In this document: one piece after another, positions 1 through 8,355 of the stretch
How the letters are laid out: the number at the start of each line of letters is the position of its first letter
How positions within the stretch are numbered: the stretch's first letter is position 1
Source: Candidatus Rifleibacteriota bacterium
Lineage (GTDB): Bacteria > Muiribacteriota > Ozemobacteria > Ozemobacterales > Ozemobacteraceae
DNA length: 64,000 nucleotides
NCBI GenBank assembly: GCA_015233565.1
Contig: JADFXM010000001.1
Span: 1-64,000, forward strand
Direction: 5' to 3'
Notes under the pieces: generated by a model
Seen by the model: only the letters and a program-made list of their open reading frames with translations
What the model was told of the DNA's origin: nothing
Databases searched by the model: none
Made by a program: the position numbers and the translations under genes

Positions 1-310
1 AAAAGAAAAAAAGCAAAAACAATCTCTTTTAAAGAAAGAAATTTTAAGCTCCAAATCAGAAACTTTTGTGAATCAACGTAACAATTTAGCAGAGAAAAAC
101 CGTATCAATTTAGCAGAGCGCCATAGCAGGAATTGTGGTTTAACGTTGAATTCCTGCTTAAAATTCAAAATACTTTTTAGGAGGGAAGGAGGAAAGAGAA
201 CCTTCGATTATCCCAGACTTCCCCAAAATTGAAATTTTGCTGTACACAATCGATTAACAGTCATCCGCAGGTTAAATTGAGAGCTATTAACGCTCAAAGT
301 TCTTGGCAAC

Positions 311-345
311 AAAAAAAACCAGGGCTATTAACCCCGGTTTTTTTT
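311..345. terminator. Probable bidirectional rho-independent terminator
   Basis: AACCAGGGCTATTAACCCCGGTT hairpin flanked by A8 on the left and T8 on the right; lies just downstream of the minus-strand ORF ending at 362. Confidence 0.75.
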
Positions 346-361
346 AAAGAATTCTTTAAAA

Positions 362-772
362 CTATTTCTTTTCCTCGAATGATTTGATCATGAGGCCTTC
401 AGCTTTTTTGTCTTTGGAAGGAACTTTTTCGCCTTCGACTACGAAAGTTTTCTTTTCGAAATCAGCAACTTTTTTGAGTTCTTCGAGTTTGTCGCCAGGA
501 AGGAGAACCAAATCGCCAGCGGCGGTCTTGAGCATATAAGTATCGGGTGCGCCTTCAGCGCCTTTGGTTACAACGATTGTGCCTTCGAGTTTGGCTACGG
601 CAGCAGCGGGAGCGTCTTTAGCGGGAGCAGCGGCTGGAGCATCTTTAGCAGGAGCTGGGGCTGGAGCGGCAACGGCTGTGGCTGTTGGAGCGGCTGTAGC
701 AGCTGCATCCTGGGCAAAAGAAGGAACTACAAGGGCGAAAGCCAAAAGAGCGGTCAACAAAACTTTTCTCAT
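362..772 (-). CDS. Small exported Ala/Pro-rich protein of unknown function
   Basis: Signal peptide MRKVLLTALLAFALVVPSFAQ, low-complexity Ala/Pro/Lys/Asp linker with APAKDAPAAAPAKDAPAAA repeat, short C-terminal domain. Confidence 0.8.
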   Translation of the reverse strand: MRKVLLTALLAFALVVPSFAQDAAATAAPTATAVAAPAPAPAKDAPAAAPAKDAPAAAVAKLEGTIVVTKGAEGAPDTYMLKTAAGDLVLLPGDKLEELKKVADFEKKTFVVEGEKVPSKDKKAEGLMIKSFEEKK

Positions 773-825
773 ATCTAACTCCTATAAAATTATGATTTGT
801 GGTATTTCCACTATAATATTGTTTA

Positions 826-843
826 AAGCATCTTTTGTGCCAA
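826..843 (-). promoter_or_regulatory. Candidate sigma-54 (-24/-12) promoter for the 362..772 gene
   Basis: Minus strand reads TTGGCACAAAAGATGCTTT: GG-N10-GC spacing, perfect TTGGCAC -24 element, about 54 nt from the ATG at 772. Confidence 0.6.
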
Positions 844-945
844 CCCTTAAAAATAGCTGTTTGAGACAAATCGAAATATTATTGAGCAATTTTACTACTA
901 ATTGATTGGGTAATTTTCCCCAAACAAATAAATGTCTGGGTAAGT

Positions 946-2355
946 TTACTCAATCTTTTCAAGATCGTATTTCTTTAATCTATATCTTAAGATGTCACGC
1001 GTCATTCCAAGAGTTTTGGCTGCTTGTGATTGATTTCCACCTGACATGGAGAGAGCCTGGGACAAATATTTTTTCTCGATCTCTTCAAGATAATTCAAAA
1101 GGTCAAATCCTGCTTCAAGAATTGAGGGTGGCTCCTTTTCAATTGAATTGATCTGCGGATGATAAATTTCTGATTTTTCAACACTCAATCCAAGGCTGAT
1201 TTCGGAAATATCATTTCCCATTTCCAGTATTACAGCCCTTTCAATACTGTTTTTCAACTCTCTTATATTGCCCGGCCATTGATAACTTAATATTTTTTTT
1301 ATTGCCGCTTCAGAAAACCCGCTTAATTTTCTTTTATACCGGTTTTGATAAATCTCCAGAAAATGCTCGGCCAGGATCAATATGTCATCCCCTCTCTCCC
1401 GCAAAGGGGGCAGAAAAATGGGCACGACGTTTAATCTGTAAAACAGGTCTTCCCGGAAAAAACCGTCTCTGACAGCCTGAAGGAGGTCTCGATTCGTCGC
1501 AGCTATAATATGAACATCAAGCTGAATCGGCTTTCTTCCACTTACCCGCCAGATTTTTTGATCTTCAAGAGCTTTTAAAAATTTAATTTGAATCGGAATC
1601 GGCATTTCGCCAACTTCGTCGAGAAAAAGAGTTCCTCCATCTGCAAGTTCCATCAATCCACGTTTTGTATCAGTTGCTCCAGTAAAAGCTCCTTTCTCAT
1701 AGCCAAATAGCTCTGATTCAAAAAGGTTTTCCGGAATTGCCCCACAGTTTATTTCTATAAAGGGCCTATCCGCTCTGGGGCCAATATTATGTAGATCTGA
1801 CGCTGCAACTCCTTTCCCAGTTCCACTTTCACCGGTTAATAAAACCACACTTGCTCCGGCTTTCCCTATTCTTTCAATTTTTTCAACGACTGTTCCCATT
1901 TTGGGGGATTTTCCTGAAAGTAGATGACGTTTCTGCCTTTGCGAGCGTTCGAGTTTGAGCGATTCAACCTCTTTTTTTAACCTTCTTGCTTCAAGCGCAT
2001 TTTGGATTGTCAGATGAATTTTTTCAAGGGAAAATGGCTTCAAAACAAAATCAAAAGCCCCCTTCCTGATCGATTCCACTGCTGTTTCAACATCAGCAAA
2101 TGCCGTAATCATTATTACCTGTGTGTCAGGGTCTACTTCCTTGATCTTTTCAAGGATTTTCAGTCCTCCGATTCCTGGGAGCCTTACATCCACAAGAGCT
2201 GCGAGAAAATGTCCATTTTCTATCGCCAAAAGAGCATCTTCTCCCTTGGGAAAAGCGCTAACTTTATATCCAACCCGCTCCAGATCGCGTTTTAAACCCC
2301 AGAGAATCAATTTTTCATCGTCGATTAACAATAATTCCATATTCTTTCCTCGCAA
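946..2355 (-). CDS. Sigma-54-dependent response regulator, NtrC/AtoC type (receiver, AAA+, Fis-type HTH)
   Basis: N-terminal receiver (LLIDDEKLILWGL, ALVDVRLPG), GESGTGKG Walker A, GAFTGA motif, C-terminal HTH GGNQSQAAKTLGMTRDILRYRLKKY. Confidence 0.95.
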   Translation of the reverse strand: MRGKNMELLLIDDEKLILWGLKRDLERVGYKVSAFPKGEDALLAIENGHFLAALVDVRLPGIGGLKILEKIKEVDPDTQVIMITAFADVETAVESIRKGAFDFVLKPFSLEKIHLTIQNALEARRLKKEVESLKLERSQRQKRHLLSGKSPKMGTVVEKIERIGKAGASVVLLTGESGTGKGVAASDLHNIGPRADRPFIEINCGAIPENLFESELFGYEKGAFTGATDTKRGLMELADGGTLFLDEVGEMPIPIQIKFLKALEDQKIWRVSGRKPIQLDVHIIAATNRDLLQAVRDGFFREDLFYRLNVVPIFLPPLRERGDDILILAEHFLEIYQNRYKRKLSGFSEAAIKKILSYQWPGNIRELKNSIERAVILEMGNDISEISLGLSVEKSEIYHPQINSIEKEPPSILEAGFDLLNYLEEIEKKYLSQALSMSGGNQSQAAKTLGMTRDILRYRLKKYDLEKIE

Positions 2356-2378
2356 CCCAAATAATGACTAACACACAA

Positions 2379-3836
2379 TTATTGAGATATAACTTCCTTT
2401 GGAGACTCCCTAGGGAATTCCATTTCAAATCTTGCTCCACCGAGTTTTGTCCCCCTTAGAGCTTTAATACTTCCACCATGATTCTCAATAATATCCCAAA
2501 CTATTGAAAGTCCCAATCCAGTACCCTTCGACTTTGTACTAAAAAATGGATCAAATATTTTCCCAAGATTTTCTTCTGAAATTCCTGCACCTGAATCTTC
2601 AATCGAAATTTTTAAGATGTTTTTGTCAACAGCTTCAGTTTGAAGAAAAATAGTCCCCTTTTGCGAAATTGCATCAACAGAATTGGTAATTAAATTCAAA
2701 ATAGCTCTATGAATCTGATTTTCATCCCCATACAAAATTTCCGCGGAAGGGCTGATGGCCATTTCAAATTCAATTTCCTTCTCCTTTAAAAACGGTGAAA
2801 CAAAAATTCCTAATTCCTTCAAAAGCTCTTTTAAGGAAATTTTTGTGATTTTAAGTGGCTTGGGGCGAGCAAAAACGAGCAGATCTGAAATGATGCTATT
2901 TATTCGATATACTTCCTTGAGAATTTCTGAAAAAATTTCCCGATCAGGGGCTTCGGGAGGATAGCTTTTCTCCAAAGTCTGGATTGCCATTCCAATTGCA
3001 GCAATCGGATTTCTAACTTCATGGGCAACTGTTACAGCTAGTGAAAGCATTGAATCCAGTCTCTTTTGATTTTTTTTGAAGCTTGCATTCATCTGGTTGA
3101 AAGACTGAATCAATTCACACATTTCGGGAGCCCCTATTGGACTCACATGACCGGGAAAAGTTCCACCTTCGGTGCTTTTCATGGCATTCATCAGAGATCT
3201 CAAAGGCGACATTGCAGCACGATGAACGTAAAAAGCAAACACACTTCCGCATAACAAGACAATAACCGCTACCCAAATCATTGCATCTCGTATGGCATCA
3301 ATTTGTTCCTCAAGCAAACCTTCAAGCCCATGCCGGTTTTCACGTTCCTTTAGTAGAAGGGATCTGATTTCCTGATGAAGTCTCGAGCGGGCATTTTTTA
3401 TGTGTGCAAGAGTCGTTGGCGAAAGTGCTCCAACCGAAAATTTAGGATCAATTGTGTAGGTGGCGTTTTGAATCATCGTAGCCATTTCTTCGCGGGTCTG
3501 TTCCAGATCAGCAAGTTCTTTTCCCTGTTTTCGCAAACTGCGCAATTCCCGTGCCCGATCAATCAAGTCCTCCACTTTTTGGCTGAAAGAAAGATAGTGC
3601 CGCCAGGTTTGCTCAGAAATATACTGATCAAAAATTTCCTGAGTTTGTAAAAGAAGATAAAGATCGTCCTGAAGTTGACTTCCTTCAAGGATGACATCAT
3701 CGCTGATTTTCAAATGCGCCGCCGAATTCAATAAAGACGACAGATGGCGGATGGTAAAACCCGTTATTACAACAATCAAAAGACATAAAACTATTGATCC
3801 AAGTACTACCCTGTGTGTAAGTCCAAATGTTCGCAT
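2379..3836 (-). CDS. Sensor histidine kinase, membrane-anchored
   Basis: N-terminal TM, sensor loop, second TM, HAMP-like region, H-box AHEVRNPIAAI, N/G boxes (NLITNSVDAI, DSGAGI, GTGLGLSIV); just upstream of the response regulator. Confidence 0.95.
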   Translation of the reverse strand: MRTFGLTHRVVLGSIVLCLLIVVITGFTIRHLSSLLNSAAHLKISDDVILEGSQLQDDLYLLLQTQEIFDQYISEQTWRHYLSFSQKVEDLIDRARELRSLRKQGKELADLEQTREEMATMIQNATYTIDPKFSVGALSPTTLAHIKNARSRLHQEIRSLLLKERENRHGLEGLLEEQIDAIRDAMIWVAVIVLLCGSVFAFYVHRAAMSPLRSLMNAMKSTEGGTFPGHVSPIGAPEMCELIQSFNQMNASFKKNQKRLDSMLSLAVTVAHEVRNPIAAIGMAIQTLEKSYPPEAPDREIFSEILKEVYRINSIISDLLVFARPKPLKITKISLKELLKELGIFVSPFLKEKEIEFEMAISPSAEILYGDENQIHRAILNLITNSVDAISQKGTIFLQTEAVDKNILKISIEDSGAGISEENLGKIFDPFFSTKSKGTGLGLSIVWDIIENHGGSIKALRGTKLGGARFEMEFPRESPKEVISQ

Positions 3837-4140
3837 ATGTTAATTCCATTTTCAAATGAGGTTCTTGCAAAATTACCAAATCAGGATTTGTGAGAAATTT
3901 TACATCACTTACCAAACTGATTTTCAAACAATGAGTTAAATTCAAAAATACATAAACCGATTCCAGAGTCCCTTCGACTTAGTCAACGACCAGCTTCTAC
4001 CTCTAATTAAATTTCACGCCACTTATCAATGTTGAACTTTGAACACTATTCTGGGCTATTTATGTACAACATTATAAAAACCACAAAAGGATATGTGAAT
4101 TTCCCCTTAAACATTGAATTGGCTAATTTCAGCATTTTTA

Positions 4141-6507
4141 TCACTTGAAAGAGTCGAATTCCTGAGCAGATGAGGGAGCATCAAACCAGGTTGCAATATT
4201 AAATCCTGCTGGTTGATGAGGGGGGTAAAAATCTCCACTTCCCGGAACATAAGTTGAATCCCAAACGTTTCTTCTGACAATAGAATTGTCTTCTCGAAGC
4301 CTTCCATCCAAAAATTCTTTTGTCGGGGTGGTGCGAAGATGGATTTTTCCACCCATATGGCGCAGAATAATTCGTGTATTGGAACCCACATATGGAAAAC
4401 AACGCGCTTCAGGGCTAAAAATGTTCCCAATTTCGTTTTCAACTTTTACCACTCCGTCACGGTCATCCCAGCGAGCATTTATCTGTGCAGAGTCAATCAA
4501 CATTGCATTTACAGTCATTTCCGGCATTCGAAATCCTTGCTTCTTGGAGAGGGCAAGCTTAAAAAGCCGATCTACTGCATTCCATGCCCCCAAAGCCTGG
4601 TTGGGTTCGTCTTTCAACACTTCATTTGTCGCTTCATCTAAAAGTTCATTGATAACATGATCTCTAAGTGTTACCGGAATAGCTCCAAGTGTGTAACAGG
4701 AAACCGCTAATTTTGTCAGTTCGATCTCACGCTTGGTCGTACTTTTTATTCCAAAACGATACTTATATTCCGTAGGATCTTCTGAATATGTAAAATATTC
4801 GCGAATTCCTGCAAAAGCCGGATTCAGATAGAGTGAAGCCAGAAATTCCAGAGAAAGTGAAACCGCATTAGGGTCCTTGGGAACAGCATTCAATGCTGAA
4901 ATTGCGGAAAACCCAACCGAAGTGAGCGGCATTCTGGGATCTGAATTTGGGCTGTTATGATAGGGATAAACTGCTTTCATAAGCAAAAACTCATCAATCG
5001 CATGGCTGGCAATATAACATACGGGGGCTGAAATCCTGTGAGATCCTGATCCATTTTGGTTTCCGGAATTTGGATTCCCGGAGTTAGCAGAATCGGGTAG
5101 CAGAGGTTGAGTATCCGTTGAATAACCCTGCAGTCTTGAAGCCATCTCATAATCCAGCATGGTATGGAATTCATTTCTTAAAAAAAGCATGGGGTTGGAA
5201 TAATCAAACCAGATTCTTCCCATGGAGATAATCATTGCACCATTTTTGTCAACCCCATTTGTTATGGGGTCCTTGTAATCAATATATCCTTCAGTGTAAT
5301 TTTGCGGAGACTTGGGATTGGCATTGAAATCCCCGGCGATATATACATCTTTTTCACAAAAGATTGTGATTGCTTTATATGGCGGACACCCCCAGACCCT
5401 TAGTGGGACTGTGGAATAGAAAACAACTTTTTCCCCCGAACTTGAAAACTTCCAACCAAAATTCAGGTCAAAGACTTCTTCCTGTGGCCTGACTGGGTTC
5501 CGCCATTTCGATTTTTCAAAACCTTCGAATTGTGATGAATCATTCAAAATTATGGGTTTAGGGTGAACTGAATTTTTATAAACCAAAGGATTCAAAGGTG
5601 GTAATTTTTCTGATTTTCCACCATGGAAACCATCTAGAACGAACTGTCCAAGAGTGATTCCATTAGATTCTTCCGGAAAAGTATCGAAAGTTTTTGGATC
5701 ATCTGAACCACTGGATTTTAATCTTCCCTCTTTTCCGTTTCGAAACTGAAAATAAGCGTCGTATGTTGATTTTATGCTTCCCGGGGTAGAAAATTTTTCA
5801 ATCTCCCGAAACTCAGTCCCGGTATCAAAAAGGCCACGTCTGGACAATTTGATCATTTCGTGACCGTATATTCGCCCGCGTCTAAGGATTCCTGGTCGGA
5901 CACGATAAGGGCCCTGGCCGCCGAGGTCAAGTATTTGCTCATCATAAAGTAAAAATGCGCTCGGAAAAAATCTTTCCACAACAGCCGAGACCTTTCGATA
6001 AACATCACCTATTCTTCCAATGGATTCAACAAGGTAATAGCGGTCAGATTCATCCACTGTCTGTGTTAGATGGTTTTCTTTCGAAGGAATTCGCCTAACT
6101 CGGGTCTTGAAATCAGCCACAACTCTGGTTCTTTCCAAAGTGATTCTGCCTGAATAAACCCCTCTTGAAGGATTATCAAGCTCAAGCCCCGACACTGATT
6201 TAATATAATAGTGGGTGTGTGGCGCAGGTTCAACCCAATCTTTTTGTGGTATGTAAGCATTTCCATGAGTAACAAAAGCCGGGTTAGTCTTCATTTCCGA
6301 TAAAACACAGTTTATTCCTACTTCCGCTGCGCAGATTGCTAGATAATCCTTTGCGCTTTTAGACAAAAGATTGATCTGTCCTCTCTGAAAATTAAAAACT
6401 GCACCCAGCAAGATTCCCAGGACCATGCAAATCAAAAGAACTACAATAATCGCCTGTCCACGGTTTTTTGAGGTTTTTTCGAAAGGTCTAAAAAATTGTC
6501 TATTCAT
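4141..6507 (-). CDS. Large PilX/GspK-like pilus or pseudopilus protein
   Basis: N-terminal hydrophobic segment RGQAIIVVLLICMVLGILLGAVFNFQRGQ typical of PilX/GspK; follows two prepilin genes. Start placed at internal ATG (MNRQFFRPF); the track ORF starts at 6636. Confidence 0.7.
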   Translation of the reverse strand: MNRQFFRPFEKTSKNRGQAIIVVLLICMVLGILLGAVFNFQRGQINLLSKSAKDYLAICAAEVGINCVLSEMKTNPAFVTHGNAYIPQKDWVEPAPHTHYYIKSVSGLELDNPSRGVYSGRITLERTRVVADFKTRVRRIPSKENHLTQTVDESDRYYLVESIGRIGDVYRKVSAVVERFFPSAFLLYDEQILDLGGQGPYRVRPGILRRGRIYGHEMIKLSRRGLFDTGTEFREIEKFSTPGSIKSTYDAYFQFRNGKEGRLKSSGSDDPKTFDTFPEESNGITLGQFVLDGFHGGKSEKLPPLNPLVYKNSVHPKPIILNDSSQFEGFEKSKWRNPVRPQEEVFDLNFGWKFSSSGEKVVFYSTVPLRVWGCPPYKAITIFCEKDVYIAGDFNANPKSPQNYTEGYIDYKDPITNGVDKNGAMIISMGRIWFDYSNPMLFLRNEFHTMLDYEMASRLQGYSTDTQPLLPDSANSGNPNSGNQNGSGSHRISAPVCYIASHAIDEFLLMKAVYPYHNSPNSDPRMPLTSVGFSAISALNAVPKDPNAVSLSLEFLASLYLNPAFAGIREYFTYSEDPTEYKYRFGIKSTTKREIELTKLAVSCYTLGAIPVTLRDHVINELLDEATNEVLKDEPNQALGAWNAVDRLFKLALSKKQGFRMPEMTVNAMLIDSAQINARWDDRDGVVKVENEIGNIFSPEARCFPYVGSNTRIILRHMGGKIHLRTTPTKEFLDGRLREDNSIVRRNVWDSTYVPGSGDFYPPHQPAGFNIATWFDAPSSAQEFDSFK

Positions 6508-6620
6508 GGGAGGGTCTCGCAAAATTAGCAGACTCTTTTTTGGGAAATGTTTCACAATGAAGACCATCATTGAATTCCTTTTAACCAAATGTTCCTTTTT
6601 TATCCAAAATTGCAAGAAGT

Positions 6621-7340
6621 TCATGGGTTTATCCAATTATTTTGCCCACGCTTGGCAAAACAAGTTCGAAGTGTGAGCGTCGTTTCCCCTTGCTGTAAAG
6701 CATTTTTGGCGGTCTTAACAAACAGGATTCTTACATGTATAAGACCGGGACCGGTTCCATTATTTGAATATGGAGGATAAGTTAGAAAAGGCTTGAATAC
6801 CGAAACCGGAGCAATGCTCTGACTTGGAGGTTCTTTTATTGTAGAAAAAATGTACAGTTCTTTCACTCCCTCACAAACTTTCCTGCTTCCTTGTAATGGG
6901 CCCCCTCCTCCTGGTGTGGAGCTAAGTTCAGAAACAATATCTCGATATACCTCAAAAGTTCCATTTGAAGCCTTCTTTAAGCGCCAATCAATACTGATTT
7001 TCTTAATAAAATCTGCTTGAGGAGGTTTAATGGCAAAATCAAGTATTTGTTTTTTGAGGGAGCAAAATATCCCTTCAGGAGAAGGGGGAATTTTTTGAGC
7101 CTCTTTTCGTTCGATCGGTTTTGGGATATCAACAATATTGGAATCACGAATATCATTGCCGAAGATGGAATAAAAAGAACGAAAATTTTCGTTGATTCCC
7201 ATTTGCTCAAGAGAGGTTCTAATGGAGTGAATTTCCGAAAAAAACAGCCGATAAGCCGCAAAAAGCAATAATACAAAAATTGCGGATCCAATGGCAACTT
7301 CAATGATTGTAAAAGCTCGCTTTTTCATATTCAAGATCAC
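6621..7340 (-). CDS. Prepilin-type N-terminal methylation protein, PilW/GspJ-like
   Basis: MKKRAFTIIEVAIGSAIFVLLLFAAYRLF class III prepilin leader. Confidence 0.85.
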   Translation of the reverse strand: MILNMKKRAFTIIEVAIGSAIFVLLLFAAYRLFFSEIHSIRTSLEQMGINENFRSFYSIFGNDIRDSNIVDIPKPIERKEAQKIPPSPEGIFCSLKKQILDFAIKPPQADFIKKISIDWRLKKASNGTFEVYRDIVSELSSTPGGGGPLQGSRKVCEGVKELYIFSTIKEPPSQSIAPVSVFKPFLTYPPYSNNGTGPGLIHVRILFVKTAKNALQQGETTLTLRTCFAKRGQNNWINP

Positions 7341-7686
7341 TACATCCGACTATTTTTTTAAGCTTACTAATTATACACATTTTGGAAAGCGGAAAGTTCA
7401 ACGATTTTGAGAGAGAACTTTGCCTCCGCTTTTTCCACAAAGCGTATTACCCCTATTATACCAATTCTACTAAATTATGACGCAATTTCTGGAATGAGCA
7501 ATGGCACCAAATGTCTACTTTGTTCCACCTCGTTACGTGACAATTTTTTATAATTGGTATTATTCTTTTGAAGCAAAATCATTGTGATGTCATTCACGAG
7601 GTGCTTCTTTAACTGAGTTCCGAATTGAAATTGCCAGCAGAGTGGTTCGTAAAATCCAACTTAAACATTTCTTTCAAAAGAGTGTA

Positions 7687-8286
7687 TTACTGAGAATCGC
7701 AAACAGCAGTTGCAGCTTCAAAAACCATCGGGGTGTAATCGGCCGGATCTTTCCACGTTACCCGTACTTGAACAAGCTTAAGAAGAGGTGGAAAACCTTC
7801 GATGTTAGTTGGACAATCCAATATTTTCACCTCTCTTTTAAACTCAATGCCGTCAATTTTTACGATTGGGACAAATCCTTCACTGGTTTCACCGTCGAAT
7901 AAATCCTTAGCCGATGAAAAGTCACTAATCAGTGTGTCTTTTCGATTATCATTGGTCGTTCCCAATTCTCGAAATCTGGCAGCCTTTGCAGCTTCAATTG
8001 CCTGAGCGGCAATGGCAATAGCTTGCTCATAATTCCGAACCTTTTTCACACCCGTAAATGTGTTGGATATTCCCCAACCGATGACGAAAACCATGCTCAT
8101 TAAACTCGTTGCAACAAGTAGTTCCAGAAATGTCAAACCACTCTTTCTTTTAAAGAAATCACAAACCGAGCGACACAATCGGATTTTTTTCTTATAAATC
8201 AAATTTTGCTCGAATGCCAAACGCCTCACAATGCCATTTTCAAAGATGCTTTCCGAGCTTCTTTTTCGAAATAGTTGTCCCATCAT
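7687..8286 (-). CDS. Prepilin-type protein, PilV/GspI-like
   Basis: KSGLTFLELLVATSLMSMVFVIGWGI prepilin motif with conserved Glu after the leader. Confidence 0.8.
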   Translation of the reverse strand: MMGQLFRKRSSESIFENGIVRRLAFEQNLIYKKKIRLCRSVCDFFKRKSGLTFLELLVATSLMSMVFVIGWGISNTFTGVKKVRNYEQAIAIAAQAIEAAKAARFRELGTTNDNRKDTLISDFSSAKDLFDGETSEGFVPIVKIDGIEFKREVKILDCPTNIEGFPPLLKLVQVRVTWKDPADYTPMVFEAATAVCDSQ

Positions 8287-8355
8287 GATTATTTAATCCA
8301 GCTTCTTTAAAATCATTTCCAAAAAAATCATCTAGTCAAGACACTTTATTGAAAA

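Noticed and set aside
564-905. 113-aa plus-strand ORF opposite the Ala/Pro-rich protein
   Set aside because: Low-complexity antisense translation of the Ala/Pro repeat; no RBS or motif; the minus-strand ORF has a clear signal peptide
4286-4660. 124-aa plus-strand ORF inside the PilX/GspK-like gene
   Set aside because: Antisense to a well-supported coding frame with no motif or RBS
7460-7560. TGGCACC near 7500 as another sigma-54 promoter
   Set aside because: Spacing to a GC element is wrong on both strands (no GG-N10-GC)
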